Of a stretch of 64,000 bases of DNA, positions 25,674-35,058 are shown piece after piece; the first letter of the stretch is position 1, and every line of letters starts with the position of its first letter. The notes below the pieces were generated by a model. That model saw only the letters and a list, made by a program, of their open reading frames with translations. It was not told the DNA's origin and did no database searches. The translations under genes were made by a program, and so were the position numbers. Source of the DNA: Nostoc sp. FACHB-110 (lineage in GTDB: Bacteria > Cyanobacteriota > Cyanobacteriia > Cyanobacteriales > Nostocaceae); contig NZ_JACJRU010000002.1 in the NCBI RefSeq assembly GCF_014697425.1, positions 186,001-250,000 of the forward strand, given 5' to 3'.

Positions 25674-26141
25674 ATGAATCAAGCCGCAATTAGTCGAGGT
25701 AAAGAAATCATCAAGCAACAGATTCGCCTGGCGCAACCGGGTGAAGTAGTTCACATCCCCGTTGAAGATGACGCTAATTTAGCTGTATTTCAGCAAGCCC
25801 TGAGAAGTTTCGATATACAGCGAATGCTGGTGCAAAAAAATGTCTTAGTTGAATTTCACATTCCCGAACCGCCAACTGAACAGGCCAAAAAATTGATACT
25901 GCAATTCATTCATGACGCTCCGCCTGAATGCCGTGAAATTCTTTTCCCATATCGAGCGCGTGACTGTGCTGATGCACAAGCCGCCTTAGACTCCCCTGAA
26001 GTTCAAGCAGCATTACAGCAACGAAATATCACAGCTTCCATACAGCGAATTGATGATCAGCCCTCAATTGTTGTCGCCAGTATCGACCAAGTAATGAACG
26101 GTGATTTAGACAGATTTATGGAGCAATTCAATGAGCGATAA
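25674..26141 (+). CDS. Hypothetical protein
   Basis: 155 residues, soluble, alternating helices and strands, slightly acidic, ending in a helix (DQVMNGDLDRFMEQFNER). A GGAGG box lies 3-7 nt before the ATG, at the previous stop codon. Overlaps the next gene by 11 bp. No family recognised. Confidence 0.5.
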   Translation: MNQAAISRGKEIIKQQIRLAQPGEVVHIPVEDDANLAVFQQALRSFDIQRMLVQKNVLVEFHIPEPPTEQAKKLILQFIHDAPPECREILFPYRARDCADAQAALDSPEVQAALQQRNITASIQRIDDQPSIVVASIDQVMNGDLDRFMEQFNER

Positions 26142-26367
26142 TTCTAAATTTTTGATGGATAAAGAACATTACATGGTTAACCATATTTCACTGGGAATTG
26201 CAGTTAGATATTTGTGCCAAGTAACAAATCAACCTTTTGAATACTGGGTTCAAAGAATCAGTAAAGAAGCAAATTTACAGTGCAACCAGTTGACACCCCA
26301 ACAGATTGAAAAATCCGTTCAAGCTTATTTATCTGAACAATTTGAGGACGATGAAGTTTATGAATAA
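26131..26367 (+). CDS. Small hypothetical protein
   Basis: 78 residues, helical with an acidic end (YLSEQFEDDEVYE). Contains ISLGIAVRYLCQVTNQPFEY, which could be a small helix-turn-helix but lacks clear recognition-helix features. Overlaps both neighbours. Confidence 0.45.
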   Translation: MSDNSKFLMDKEHYMVNHISLGIAVRYLCQVTNQPFEYWVQRISKEANLQCNQLTPQQIEKSVQAYLSEQFEDDEVYE

Positions 26368-26557
26368 TGAGAATCCACAAACAGATCCAAGCTGGGATTA
26401 CTACATACTTTGGCACAAAATATTTCAAGCCAAATTTAAATTAGAAAAAATGTTGTCTTACATTTCTGAAATTGAATACGCCACTGAAGAAACAGACAAA
26501 TCTGTTGATGCTGATTTAGCTGTAATTACCAATTTATTAAAAACAGCCAACGATTAA
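26360..26557 (+). CDS. Small helical protein
   Basis: 65 residues. The start at 26360 (MNNENPQTD) is preferred because it overlaps the previous gene by only 8 bp; an ATG at 26306 would overlap by 62 bp. Mainly helical (WHKIFQAKFKLEKMLSYISE). Last small gene before the noncoding stretch and the DEDD recombinase. Confidence 0.45.
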   Translation: MNNENPQTDPSWDYYILWHKIFQAKFKLEKMLSYISEIEYATEETDKSVDADLAVITNLLKTAND

Positions 26558-26564
26558 CCGCCTG

Positions 26565-26820
26565 ATGATGGCTACCTTGACTCAGTAGCCGAAACGGTGA
26601 GCATCTCGCCCACCGTCGCGGGTTGAGTCCACATCAATTCGCACATTAGTCAGAGAAAGTGCAGCGTTCAGAGTGAATTGCGCCCCTCAATTGTGGCGTT
26701 TTATATTTCATGCGCGGCTTTTCTCTTACTAATTCCCCGAATGCGTTTACTCCTGAATCGCGCCCCTTATATGTGGGGCGTTAGGGTGATTCGTGCGCTT
26801 TATAGTTCGGGTTTACCAAA
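26565..26820 (+). ncRNA. Structured, duplicated leader; bridge-RNA candidate
   Basis: The 306-bp gap before the IS110-like gene is full of perfect short hairpins: GGCTAC/GTAGCC (26570-26575, 26585-26590), ACGGTG/CACCGT (26594-26599, 26611-26616), CGCCCC/GGGGCG (26761-26766, 26775-26780) inside an outer GAATC/GATTC stem (26755-26759, 26788-26792). A weaker relative of the last hairpin (GCGCCCCT then GTGGCG) sits about 80 bp earlier, and the flanks also match, so roughly 26672-26750 and 26752-26820 are an imperfect tandem duplication. IS110 recombinases are guided by a bridge RNA encoded in just this position; assignment here is inference. Confidence 0.4.
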
Positions 26821-26863
26821 GGATGCCAGTCCTGATAATTCACCTTACTTTTATCGCAGAACC

Positions 26864-28231
26864 ATGACAATTCAATCAACAATTTTGGGAATTGATGTTA
26901 GTAAAAATAGCATCACGACTCATATTTTATCACAATACCCAAAGGGTGGATTACAGGCTTATTGGAACAAAACCAGGAATAAAGCATCAAGCTTATATCC
27001 GGCTTTTTATTCCAATCCAGATGTTAGAAAAAAACAAAAATCAGCTTTTGATTTTGCTGAATATATAACCCAAATAAAGCCAGATTACGCAATTATGGAG
27101 CCAACAGGAAACCATTATTCTAGACTGTGGGCTTCCATTCTTAAAAAGTTAGAAATCAAAATTCTTTGGGTAGGTCACGTTGAATTGCGACGTTATCGCG
27201 GGGGCAAAAATTTACCTAATAAAAGTGACCCGGCTGATGCACTCGCTATGGCCGCTTATGGTCACGACCCAGACCACAGGCTGGAGAATGGTGAATTAAA
27301 CATGAGATATTTTCTCATGCACCGACCGGAACCCATAGATCAACTACGCGACCTCTGCCAGCAACTCGAACACCTTAATCGTGTTCAGTCGCCAATTGTG
27401 AATTATGCCCGTCAGCTGTTGGCTTGGCAGTTCCCAGAGATGGCACACACAAGGAGTGTATCTAACAAGCCAGGGTTACTCCCACCGCTTTGGGCTTGGT
27501 TAGCCAATAGGTTAGAAATTTCACCCGCCGGAAAAACCAGGATAGAAAATCGCTATAAAATATCCATTGCCCGTGATTACGGAATTGGGATTGATCCAAT
27601 ATTGGAACTACACGCAGGATGGATGTGTGACATCTCACTTTATGAGCAGCACCTAGAAGCTCAAATTAGAGAAATGCTAAACCACTCAGCCTTTGCACCT
27701 TACATGAGCGTGTTTGATAAATTTGGTTTTGGGTTACGAGTGCGCGCGCGTTTACTCACCAGGATTTACCCGTTTGAGTCATTCCTCGGCGTTGATGGCA
27801 GGCCTGTCATTGAGTACGAAGTGCGGGAGGTCAAAAAAACCGAGCGCGATCGTAAAAATGGCGAAACCATTGTGAAGCGAATTGCTGGAGAAACCAAACG
27901 AATCAAACGCAACCGCAGCCGCGATACTTTTAAAATGCGGCTGGGTATGGGTACAACTCTTGAGCAGTCCGGTGATGGTCTTGTGGAAAAGGCTAGCGGT
28001 TCGTCACTATGTAGAATCAGCCTGTGGCAATACATTCTTATTGGGGTAGAAATTGGCCGACTACCAGACAATGAACTGACTAAGGAATTGATTAACTACC
28101 GTGACTCGCTCAAAGCTAACGTCACTGAACAAGGTGAGAAGCTGCTAGGCGGTAAACATATCCAAGGTAAGTTAATGAGTAAAGTTACAAACTTACTATT
28201 TGCTGAACTTTGTAAGATTTCATCAACCTGA
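26864..28231 (+). CDS. IS110/Piv-like DEDD recombinase
   Basis: 455 residues. N-terminal RuvC-like DEDD domain: first Asp in ILGIDVSKN, Glu in YAIMEPTGNHY, and the Asp pair in KSDPADALAMAAYG. C-terminal Transposase_20-like part: FGFGLRVRARLLTRIYPFE, an extra charged segment of about 45 residues, then MRLGMGTTLEQSGDG with the expected catalytic Ser. Family members recombine DNA through a Ser intermediate, some under bridge-RNA guidance; Piv relatives invert DNA. The start at 26864 (MTIQSTIL) is chosen because the frame to 26678 crosses the hairpin region. Unusually long and insertion-bearing for IS110, with no obvious IS ends. Confidence 0.75.
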   Translation: MTIQSTILGIDVSKNSITTHILSQYPKGGLQAYWNKTRNKASSLYPAFYSNPDVRKKQKSAFDFAEYITQIKPDYAIMEPTGNHYSRLWASILKKLEIKILWVGHVELRRYRGGKNLPNKSDPADALAMAAYGHDPDHRLENGELNMRYFLMHRPEPIDQLRDLCQQLEHLNRVQSPIVNYARQLLAWQFPEMAHTRSVSNKPGLLPPLWAWLANRLEISPAGKTRIENRYKISIARDYGIGIDPILELHAGWMCDISLYEQHLEAQIREMLNHSAFAPYMSVFDKFGFGLRVRARLLTRIYPFESFLGVDGRPVIEYEVREVKKTERDRKNGETIVKRIAGETKRIKRNRSRDTFKMRLGMGTTLEQSGDGLVEKASGSSLCRISLWQYILIGVEIGRLPDNELTKELINYRDSLKANVTEQGEKLLGGKHIQGKLMSKVTNLLFAELCKISST

Positions 28232-28236
28232 TGCTT

Positions 28237-28262
28237 AACCCTTCATTAGTATGAAGGGTTTT
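28237..28262 (+). terminator. Rho-independent terminator
   Basis: AACCCTTCAT (28237-28246) and ATGAAGGGTT (28251-28260) form a perfect 10-bp stem with a 4-nt loop and a TTTT end, 5 bp after the recombinase stop. It marks the right end of the element's plus-strand transcripts. Confidence 0.85.
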
Positions 28263-28319
28263 AAAAATCTATGAAAGTTTCAGTTACCCTGAAATATATA
28301 TATAAAGAGAAATTTTGAA

Positions 28320-28805
28320 ATGACCATTTACTTTTACAAGGTTTGGCAGCCTTACGGTTGTTTTTCCAACTTTTCTCCTCACCCAATCCAAATCTACGGC
28401 ACTTATTGGTCAACCGTTGAACATTATTATCAAGCCCAAAAGTTTGTTAATAGTTTTGACGCAGCAATCATCCCGACAATTCAGGCTGCTGCCACCCCAG
28501 AAGAAGCCGCCGCTTTAGGACGCTGTAGCACACGTACACTCCGCTCAGATTGGGATTTGGTGAAAACTCAGGTAATGCGAGAAGCTGTACTCAAAAAGTT
28601 CCTGACTCATGCTGACATTAGAGAAATTCTCCTGGCTACAGGTAAGGAAATGATTGTGGAGAACTCTCCTACTGACTACTTTTGGGGTTGTGGTCAAGAC
28701 AAAACAGGACAAAATCACCTTGGACAGATTTTGATGAGTGTGCGGGAAGAAATTTGCCAACTGTACCTTTACTCAGTAATTACCAGTGATTGCCTAAAAG
28801 AATAG
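28320..28805 (+). CDS. NADAR family (YbiA-like) protein
   Basis: 161 residues of the NADAR/DUF1768 family: FSNFSPHPIQIYGTYWSTVEH, the central YYQAQKF, and the C-terminal YFWGCGQDKTGQNHLGQILM are signature blocks. YbiA removes N-glycosidically linked groups from early riboflavin intermediates; other NADAR proteins reverse guanine ADP-ribosylation by DarT toxins. No DarT gene lies beside it here, so the YbiA-type damage-control role is more likely. It sits just right of the element and could belong to it or to the chromosome. Confidence 0.85.
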   Translation: MTIYFYKVWQPYGCFSNFSPHPIQIYGTYWSTVEHYYQAQKFVNSFDAAIIPTIQAAATPEEAAALGRCSTRTLRSDWDLVKTQVMREAVLKKFLTHADIREILLATGKEMIVENSPTDYFWGCGQDKTGQNHLGQILMSVREEICQLYLYSVITSDCLKE

Positions 28806-29129
28806 TTACACCTAAAGCATTATTAACACTGATCGGGGAATGGCAACATTCCCTAAAATACGCAAATTTTGAGAATTACTTAGTTATATTTACGGATGCA
28901 ATTTAATTAAAGATTAAAACAATATAAATAATTATTGAAATAATAGAAAAAACTTTGGATTTAGTGGATTTGCATAATTTTACCGAATACATCATCCGGG
29001 AGAAAGTATAATATTAATTGAATATAAATATGATTTTTAACTATTAAAAATTCTGGGATAGAAATGGCGACTTTTAATTAGCAGGAGTTTTCAAAAAGTT
29101 TAATTATTTTTGGATAGGTTTACTAGGCA
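28806..29129. other. AT-rich intergenic region
   Basis: 324 bp upstream of the phytochrome-like kinase, very AT-rich, with no ORF or structured RNA that I can support. It presumably contains the kinase promoter. Confidence 0.6.
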
Positions 29130-31949
29130 ATGGCATATATTAATACCTCAAGCGGTTCGCAGCCAGTCTTTGATAAAGAAGGACTATTATATCGCATCAC
29201 CAAACGCATAAGACGATCGCTTGAACTGAAAGAAATTTTAGCAGCCACCGTTGCCGAAATCCGTTTATTTTTAGCCACAGACAGAATAATGGTATATCGG
29301 TTTGATGCCGATGGTAGTGGTGAAGTTATTGCCGAATCTATTAACCAGCAAAATTTACCATCTTTATTAGGTTTACACTTTCCAGCCGCAGATATTCCTG
29401 CAGAAACTAGAAAAATGTTGCTATTAGCCAGGCAACGTACAATTGTCGATGTATCGACTAATAAAATCGGTTTATCTTTTTTAGAATTACAAGAAAATCA
29501 ACAACTTTTAGATACAGAAGATATTTACTATCGAGAAGTAGATCCTTGCCATATTCAATATTTAAAAGCATTAGGGGTACAATCTTCACTAGTAATTCCG
29601 ATTTTACATAGTGAAGTGCAAGGTGAAACTATCCAGCCTTCGCTATGGGGATTATTAGTATCTCACCATAGTAAATCCCGAGAAATATCGCTAGCAGAAC
29701 TAGAATTAGTTCAGCAAGTTGTCGATCAATTAGCAATTGCGATAGCGCAAAGTAACTTATATACTCAAACACTTGCTAGACAAAAGCGAGAAGAAACCAT
29801 TAATCGAGTTACTACCTTATTACATAAATTACCTAAACTCGAATTACAAGCAGCTTTAGAAGAAACTGTCACAGCTTTAAATGGCATTGGTGGCAGACTT
29901 TACATTGAACAGACAAAAGAACTATTTTTTTCTGGCAACCAACCAAAAATGCCTTATTTAGAGACTGGCATCATAGAACAGCATCCAGTCTGGCAAAAAT
30001 GGATGGATGAATGCAAACAAGGGCATATCTGGACAACTACCAACCTTTATCAAGAATCACATTTGCGCGTATTAGCGTCTGCATTTCGCTTAACACCGAT
30101 TCGGGGGCTGTTAATTATGCCCCTATATTACCGCCAACAATTTATTGGTGTATTAAGTGTTTTTCGTCCAGAATTCGATACGGAAATTTTGTGGGCTGGC
30201 AAACGTGAGCAAAATTCTCAACAACAGTTACCCCAGATTTCCTTTGAAGCATGGCGAGAGGAAAAAAGAGGGCAATCTGTTGAGTGGAAACCAGAAGAAA
30301 TTTCTTTAGCACAAGCCTTATCTTACAGCTTTTCGATGGCGATTCAGCAGCAACAAATGTACCAAGAAGTTCAACTGCTCAATGCCAATTTAGAACAGCG
30401 AGTTGAAGAGAAAACAGCAGAATTAGAAAAATCATTATTATTTACTAAAATTATCAAACAAGTTTCCGACCAAATTCGTCGGTCGTTAGACTTAAAAACT
30501 ACATTACAAACTATTGTCTATGAAGTTCGTTCTTTACTCCATTCGGATAGAGCGCTAATTTTTCAAAAAACTAGTGCAATGAATGGCAAAGTTATTGTTG
30601 AAGATATTCATGGTCACTGGTTATCAACCTTGGGGATAGAAACACCAGTCGGATGTTTGCCTGAAGATTATGTTGAGCTTTATTTTAAAGGTAGAGTTAA
30701 AGCAATTAGTGACGTAGCTACATCTGGACTAAGTTGCTGTCATCAAGAATTTTTAGAGAGTATCCAAGTCAAGGCAAACTTAATTGTGCCAATCAATATC
30801 AGTTTGCAAGTTTGGGGTTTATTAATTGTTCATCAGTGTGATGCTTGTAGAGATTGGCAAGATGCAGAAATTAATTTATTACAGCAATTAGCAAACCAAG
30901 CTGCTATTGCTATTCAACAGGCGCAACTTTATGAACAAAGTTGTATTGCTGAAGCTACAGCCACAGCTAAAGCTACGCAACTAGAGCAAGCTTTGTTAGA
31001 ACTACAAGAAACACAAACACAATTAATTCAAACAGAGAAAATGTCCAGCTTAGGACAATTAGTTGCAGGTGTAGCTCACGAAATCAATAACCCCGTTAAC
31101 TTTATCTATGGCAACCTACATTATGCCAGTAAGTATACTCAAGATATGCTGGCTGTGATTCGTCTTTATCAATTGCACTATCCTCAACCTCACCATGAAA
31201 TCACAACAATTACACAAGAAGTTGATTTAGAATTTTTAGCTGAAGATTTACCAAAAATTATTTCCTCGATGCAAGTTGGAGCCGAACGTATCCGTTCCAT
31301 TGTGCTGTCTTTACGTAACTTTTCGCGTTTAGATGAGGCAGAAAATAAACCTGTTGACTTGCATGAAGGCATAGACAATACACTATTAATCTTGCAACAT
31401 CGCCTTAAGGCCAGTAGCAATTTTACAGGCATTGAAATCATTAGAGACTATGGCAAATTACCATTGGTAGAATGTTATGCCGGACAAATAAATCAAGTCT
31501 TTATGAATATTATTACCAATGCTATTGATGCTTTGGAAGACCAAGGAAAGTTAGGCGAAGAAAATTATCCAAAATTACCTGCACCACAAATTTGCATTTC
31601 TACTAGGCTGGCTACTGATACATCGCGGATGTTGGTTCGCATAGCTGACAACGGCCCAGGAATGACAGAAGAAGTCAAAAAGCGAATTTTTGATCCATTC
31701 TTTACCACTAAGTCAGTAGGTAAAGGTACAGGACTAGGTTTAGCAATCAGTTACCAAATTATTGTTGAAAAGCATGGTGGGATGATGGAATGTGTCTCTG
31801 AGCTAGGAAGAGGTACAGAATTTTGGATTGAGATTCCTATAAAATTATCACGAACAGAAAATGCTGTAGAAACAAAATCAGCCCAAGAGAGTTTTTGTGT
31901 AGAATCAGAAAATTTATTTACAGTAGAGAATCAGCTGGAAAATATTTGA
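29130..31949 (+). CDS. Knotless phytochrome-like histidine kinase with extra GAF
   Basis: 939 residues. GAF1 (about 15-215) is phytochrome-type: [11 protein letters not shown] motif and Cys140-His141 in [12 protein letters not shown], the bilin attachment site. Next comes a PHY-type domain (about 230-420) with the tongue signature [13 protein letters not shown]. There is no PAS/knot, as in Cph2. A coiled coil leads to a third GAF (about 440-605) of the cyanobacteriochrome lineage with CCH at 536-538, aligned with the CBCR chromophore Cys. HisKA has phospho-acceptor His650 (GVAHEINNP); HATPase has [19 protein letters not shown] and [11 protein letters not shown]. Presumably a red/far-red or two-colour light-sensing kinase; no response regulator is adjacent. 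Confidence 0.85.
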   Translation: MAYINTSSGSQPVFDKEGLLYRITKRIRRSLELKEILAATVAEIRLFLATDRIMVYRFDADGSGEVIAESINQQNLPSLLGLHFPAADIPAETRKMLLLARQRTIVDVSTNKIGLSFLELQENQQLLDTEDIYYREVDPCHIQYLKALGVQSSLVIPILHSEVQGETIQPSLWGLLVSHHSKSREISLAELELVQQVVDQLAIAIAQSNLYTQTLARQKREETINRVTTLLHKLPKLELQAALEETVTALNGIGGRLYIEQTKELFFSGNQPKMPYLETGIIEQHPVWQKWMDECKQGHIWTTTNLYQESHLRVLASAFRLTPIRGLLIMPLYYRQQFIGVLSVFRPEFDTEILWAGKREQNSQQQLPQISFEAWREEKRGQSVEWKPEEISLAQALSYSFSMAIQQQQMYQEVQLLNANLEQRVEEKTAELEKSLLFTKIIKQVSDQIRRSLDLKTTLQTIVYEVRSLLHSDRALIFQKTSAMNGKVIVEDIHGHWLSTLGIETPVGCLPEDYVELYFKGRVKAISDVATSGLSCCHQEFLESIQVKANLIVPINISLQVWGLLIVHQCDACRDWQDAEINLLQQLANQAAIAIQQAQLYEQSCIAEATATAKATQLEQALLELQETQTQLIQTEKMSSLGQLVAGVAHEINNPVNFIYGNLHYASKYTQDMLAVIRLYQLHYPQPHHEITTITQEVDLEFLAEDLPKIISSMQVGAERIRSIVLSLRNFSRLDEAENKPVDLHEGIDNTLLILQHRLKASSNFTGIEIIRDYGKLPLVECYAGQINQVFMNIITNAIDALEDQGKLGEENYPKLPAPQICISTRLATDTSRMLVRIADNGPGMTEEVKKRIFDPFFTTKSVGKGTGLGLAISYQIIVEKHGGMMECVSELGRGTEFWIEIPIKLSRTENAVETKSAQESFCVESENLFTVENQLENI

Positions 31950-32291
31950 GTGAAGCTACTAAGCTTCCCTGGCAGATAAAACAGCTAGATGTGCAATGTA
32001 GAAAAGAGTTAAAACGCTGTTGAGTTCACAATCTTTCTCGTTCAAAACCAACAACACCCAACGCGAACGCTGATATTTCCTCAAATATTGAAAATCAGGG
32101 GGTGCTGTAGTTAATCATTACTTGTTTCGAGTGGTGAATATAGATTACATCCCTGGCTAAAATAAACAAGAGGAGGAAGTGATTACAGCTAGTAGATGTT
32201 TGGGTGTTGTTGTGTTTGGCTGAATCAGTGTAAGCTTGTATAAAGTTAAATAGACAGTTAAATAACAGAGACAAATAAACAGCGCCTGATT
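31950..32291. other. Intergenic region
   Basis: 342 bp between the phytochrome-like kinase and the TIR-like gene. No ORF, RNA or strong inverted repeat was found. Confidence 0.6.
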
Positions 32292-33062
32292 ATGTCAATT
32301 ATTGCGCTCAGAGCATGGTATCTTCAAGATTATGAGCCAATCACAGAATTGGAAAAACGCCCACCAGATATTCGCCTTAGTAAAAAAAGTTTGCTGAGGT
32401 CGGCTTTGCGGGCTGACTTTTTAGAAGATAGCGACGAGATAAAAAAATCAGTTTGGTTTGGTCGCTATCTAGAAGGAGAAAATATTGAATTTTATGTAGA
32501 AGGTAGCGGTGGTTATTGTGTAGCTAACATTGACTTAATTAGTCATGAAATTTATTTCACAAAACAAGCATTGTTAGCGCAATTAGAGCCAACAATTTTT
32601 TTCTGCTATCAAACTGAGTATGCAGCAGCAAGTGAAGCTCTGCGTGAAGGCTTGCAAAACAGTTTAGAGAAATTAAATATGCGATCGCGCTTGCCTTTAA
32701 CATTGGTAGAATCCCATAGACCTAAAGATGGGCCTATGAGATTAAGTCGCACTTTGATGCGAAAAATCCGTAAAAGTCTGTTATTTATTGCAGATACTAC
32801 ACCCATTGCCAGTGTTGACGGTCAAGAAACACCACAATTAATTCCTAGCCCTAATGTCTGCATAGAAATTGGTTATGCAATTCAAAGTAAACGCTCTGAA
32901 CAAATTTTGTTAGCCAATATGCAGCGTCCTGATTTAGAAGGGCAAATTCCTTTTGACTTACCTAAACAACAAATTTTGCAATTTAAAAATAGTACAGACT
33001 TAAATAAAATTCTGACTAAATTTCTAGAAGCTCAGTTAGCACGGTTTAAATTATTTTATTAA
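32292..33062 (+). CDS. Protein with C-terminal TIR-like nucleotide-binding fold
   Basis: 256 residues. The C-terminal half follows the pattern of TIR-like/deoxyribosyltransferase-like folds: SLLFIADTTPI (strand with Asp), PNVCIEIGYAIQSKR (the NVxxElGyA block with a Glu) and ILLANMQRPDLE, then FDLPKQQILQF. This fold occurs in NAD-cleaving immune effectors and in bacterial STING/CBASS-type partners. The N-terminal 110 residues (WFGRYLEGENIEFYVEG, then a strand-rich part) are of unknown family and may be the sensor. Stand-alone; no partner gene is evident. A defence or nucleotide-related role is inferred. Confidence 0.5.
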   Translation: MSIIALRAWYLQDYEPITELEKRPPDIRLSKKSLLRSALRADFLEDSDEIKKSVWFGRYLEGENIEFYVEGSGGYCVANIDLISHEIYFTKQALLAQLEPTIFFCYQTEYAAASEALREGLQNSLEKLNMRSRLPLTLVESHRPKDGPMRLSRTLMRKIRKSLLFIADTTPIASVDGQETPQLIPSPNVCIEIGYAIQSKRSEQILLANMQRPDLEGQIPFDLPKQQILQFKNSTDLNKILTKFLEAQLARFKLFY

Positions 33063-33185
33063 AAGTGTGATTGACAAATTTGAGTAAAAGCTAGAGATGA
33101 ATATTGGTGAATTTTTCACTACTACGCTGGTGGAAATCTACAACCGAATATAAGAAAATTTCTCTAGCTTCTAGTTTCAAGAATG

Positions 33186-34436
33186 TTATTTAGCCGTAGC
33201 TAAATTAGCAATTACACCACTATATAAGCTCGTAAACTTTGATTCTTCTAGGGATGCTTTGCTGTTATTCCAAGTTGCAACTACACAGTAATTCTTGCCG
33301 TTTTTTGCTTCTAACCAAGTTGTTAAATTTAGCACTCCAGGCTCAGAACCTCCTTTAAAAGCTACTTTTCGCCAATCTTGAGGGTTAGCAACCCCTGGAT
33401 TAATGCTCATTAATGGTAAGTCAGCAACTTGTTGTATTAATCCGCAAAGTTCTTCTGCTGTAAACAACCATTCTACATCTAGAGCAACTGGGTTAGTTCC
33501 CTCAAATTCCCTAACATCAGGCAGCGGCTTGGCTATTAATTCTTGAAGTATAGCGCGACGTTGCGTTTCATTACTATTCTGATAAAGCTGCAATAATTTG
33601 CGATTCCACAAACCTTTTAAAATAAATAATTCACGCGTAGTTAAAAAGGGACGATTCCGAGGTGAAATTAATTCAATCTGCTCTCTTCCTAGTAAATTAA
33701 TTAATACATCTGTGGCTGTATTATCACTCAGAGAAATCATTAAAGATGCCAGGGTTTGCACTGTTAAATATGCACCATCTGGCCATGTTTGTAGCATTCC
33801 CGAAGGTAAACTCTTCCAATTTGGTTGTAGTTGAACGACATCTTTCCATGTTCGTTTACCAGCAGCAATTTCTGATTTTAGAACTTTTAAAACAGCTAGT
33901 TTAAATGCAGAACCTACGGCTAAGGGTGTTTGTGAATTTAGTGTTGCTTTAACTTTTGTGTTTTCTTGAACTAAAAAACTGACTTTTCCTGGTAGAGCTT
34001 GAAATTGTGCGGTTGCGGTTTTTAAATCAATGACTTTAGCTTGTGGTGGTTGAAACAGCAAACCTGCTATCTGCCCCTTGCCGTTCAGTGCGATTTTACT
34101 GGGTACAGAAGCTTGATGAAAAACAACCAAAAAATCTTGTCCACTGTTTTGAACTTTTTGATATTTTCCCAATTGGCTTTTTAATCCACTAATTACCTGT
34201 GTGATTTGAGCAATTGGAACTTGTCTTAAAAAATCTGTTGTAAACCATTCTGGCTGTATTTTTTCGCTCGTAAATAATCGTTCTAAAGCTAGTTTAGGAG
34301 TTAGAGATGGAGATGGCGATCGCAATTGAGCTAAAGGTAATATATCTATTGGGGGTGCTGCTAACGCTAATTGAGGCAATATCAAATTTGTGGTTAGCAA
34401 GGTAGTACATAAAAAACAAATGTAATATTGTAACAT
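33186..34436 (-). CDS. Class A beta-lactamase-like serine hydrolase
   Basis: 416 residues with a signal peptide (hydrophobic 5-26, cleavage near ALAA). Active-site motifs in order: SxxK in GSAFKLAVL (about 185), SDN in SLSDNTATD and KGG in AFKGGSEPG. The spacing matches class A beta-lactamase/transpeptidase-like hydrolases. The extra N-terminal 150 residues include a domain like those of cyanobacterial secreted serine hydrolases. It may hydrolyse beta-lactams or act on cell-wall peptides; a typical Glu166 site cannot be confirmed by eye. Periplasmic. Confidence 0.82.
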   Translation of the reverse strand: MLQYYICFLCTTLLTTNLILPQLALAAPPIDILPLAQLRSPSPSLTPKLALERLFTSEKIQPEWFTTDFLRQVPIAQITQVISGLKSQLGKYQKVQNSGQDFLVVFHQASVPSKIALNGKGQIAGLLFQPPQAKVIDLKTATAQFQALPGKVSFLVQENTKVKATLNSQTPLAVGSAFKLAVLKVLKSEIAAGKRTWKDVVQLQPNWKSLPSGMLQTWPDGAYLTVQTLASLMISLSDNTATDVLINLLGREQIELISPRNRPFLTTRELFILKGLWNRKLLQLYQNSNETQRRAILQELIAKPLPDVREFEGTNPVALDVEWLFTAEELCGLIQQVADLPLMSINPGVANPQDWRKVAFKGGSEPGVLNLTTWLEAKNGKNYCVVATWNNSKASLEESKFTSLYSGVIANLATAK

Positions 34437-34588
34437 TAGTAATTTACACTAATTGATAGGATGGTAAATTACATATCATTAAACTCTGCCATCTGTGGAT
34501 TAAAAAAACATTTTTTTATGTCAATGGGGAACAAGCAAAATGGAAGATGCGCTTGTTCCCTATTTTTTGCTTGCTAGGCTTGCTGATT

Positions 34589-34954
34589 TTAGCCAAACCA
34601 ATGAGATGCAACTGTAGCTGGATCAACCACTTCGGGAATGTAGCGATGAATATTTTCTACTTGCTCGGATACCACTTTTTCGATGCCTTTATGAATGATA
34701 GATTCTATATCTATCCGTGATGTAGATTCTAAAGAACGACATAAAGAATCTGAACACAATAAATCTGGTTTTGCTTCCTCATCTAGGGTAATATATTGAT
34801 TGGGAATTCTGCTTAAAATATAAGCAATTAGCGTTTGTCTCACATCAGGGTTTGCCAGAGCTTCATGATAAGGATGATGAGGATAAGTTTCTAAAATATT
34901 CTCCAGCTTTTTAATGACAACTGGGATTGTGATATTAACAAGAGTTCTAGTCAT
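34589..34954 (-). CDS. ComFB family protein
   Basis: 121 residues. A helical domain with VLxxYPHHPYHEALANPDVRQ-type and LSRIPNQYITLDE blocks matches the ComFB (late competence) family. Cyanobacterial members have been reported as cyclic dinucleotide receptors that affect cell size and competence. It is last in a group of four small minus-strand genes, with 104 bp to the next gene upstream. The role here is inferred from family only. Confidence 0.75.
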   Translation of the reverse strand: MTRTLVNITIPVVIKKLENILETYPHHPYHEALANPDVRQTLIAYILSRIPNQYITLDEEAKPDLLCSDSLCRSLESTSRIDIESIIHKGIEKVVSEQVENIHRYIPEVVDPATVASHWFG

Positions 34955-35058
34955 TTTTTAACGCCTCTTTTAATTAAATTGTGTTAAGAAAATCTCACCA
35001 ATGAATAATGGTGCTTTTATAAAATGGATATAAAAAATATGCTGCAAAATAAATATGT

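Larger units (their letters stand above)
13683..28262. mobile_element. Candidate integrative element of unknown type
   Basis: A block of about 27 mostly small genes of unrecognised family that separates ordinary chromosomal genes (Gfo/Idh on the left, NADAR and a phytochrome-like kinase on the right). It contains a tyrosine recombinase, an IS110/Piv-like recombinase, a replication-like protein, a ribbon-helix-helix regulator with a divergent operator, and a structural-looking minus-strand module with a holin-like product. No terminase, portal, capsid, relaxase or conjugation gene is recognisable. The ends are approximate: no direct repeats or tRNA target were identified at either edge, so the limits given are gene limits. 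Confidence 0.55.

Noticed and set aside
26678..26863. N-terminal extension of the IS110-like gene to an ATG at 26678
   Set aside because: The 62 extra codons cross the hairpin and duplicated noncoding region and precede the conserved ILGIDVSKN start of the DEDD domain; the ATG at 26864 fits better.
28320..28805. DarT-NADAR toxin-antitoxin pair
   Set aside because: No DarT-like gene lies on either side, so only the single NADAR protein is reported.
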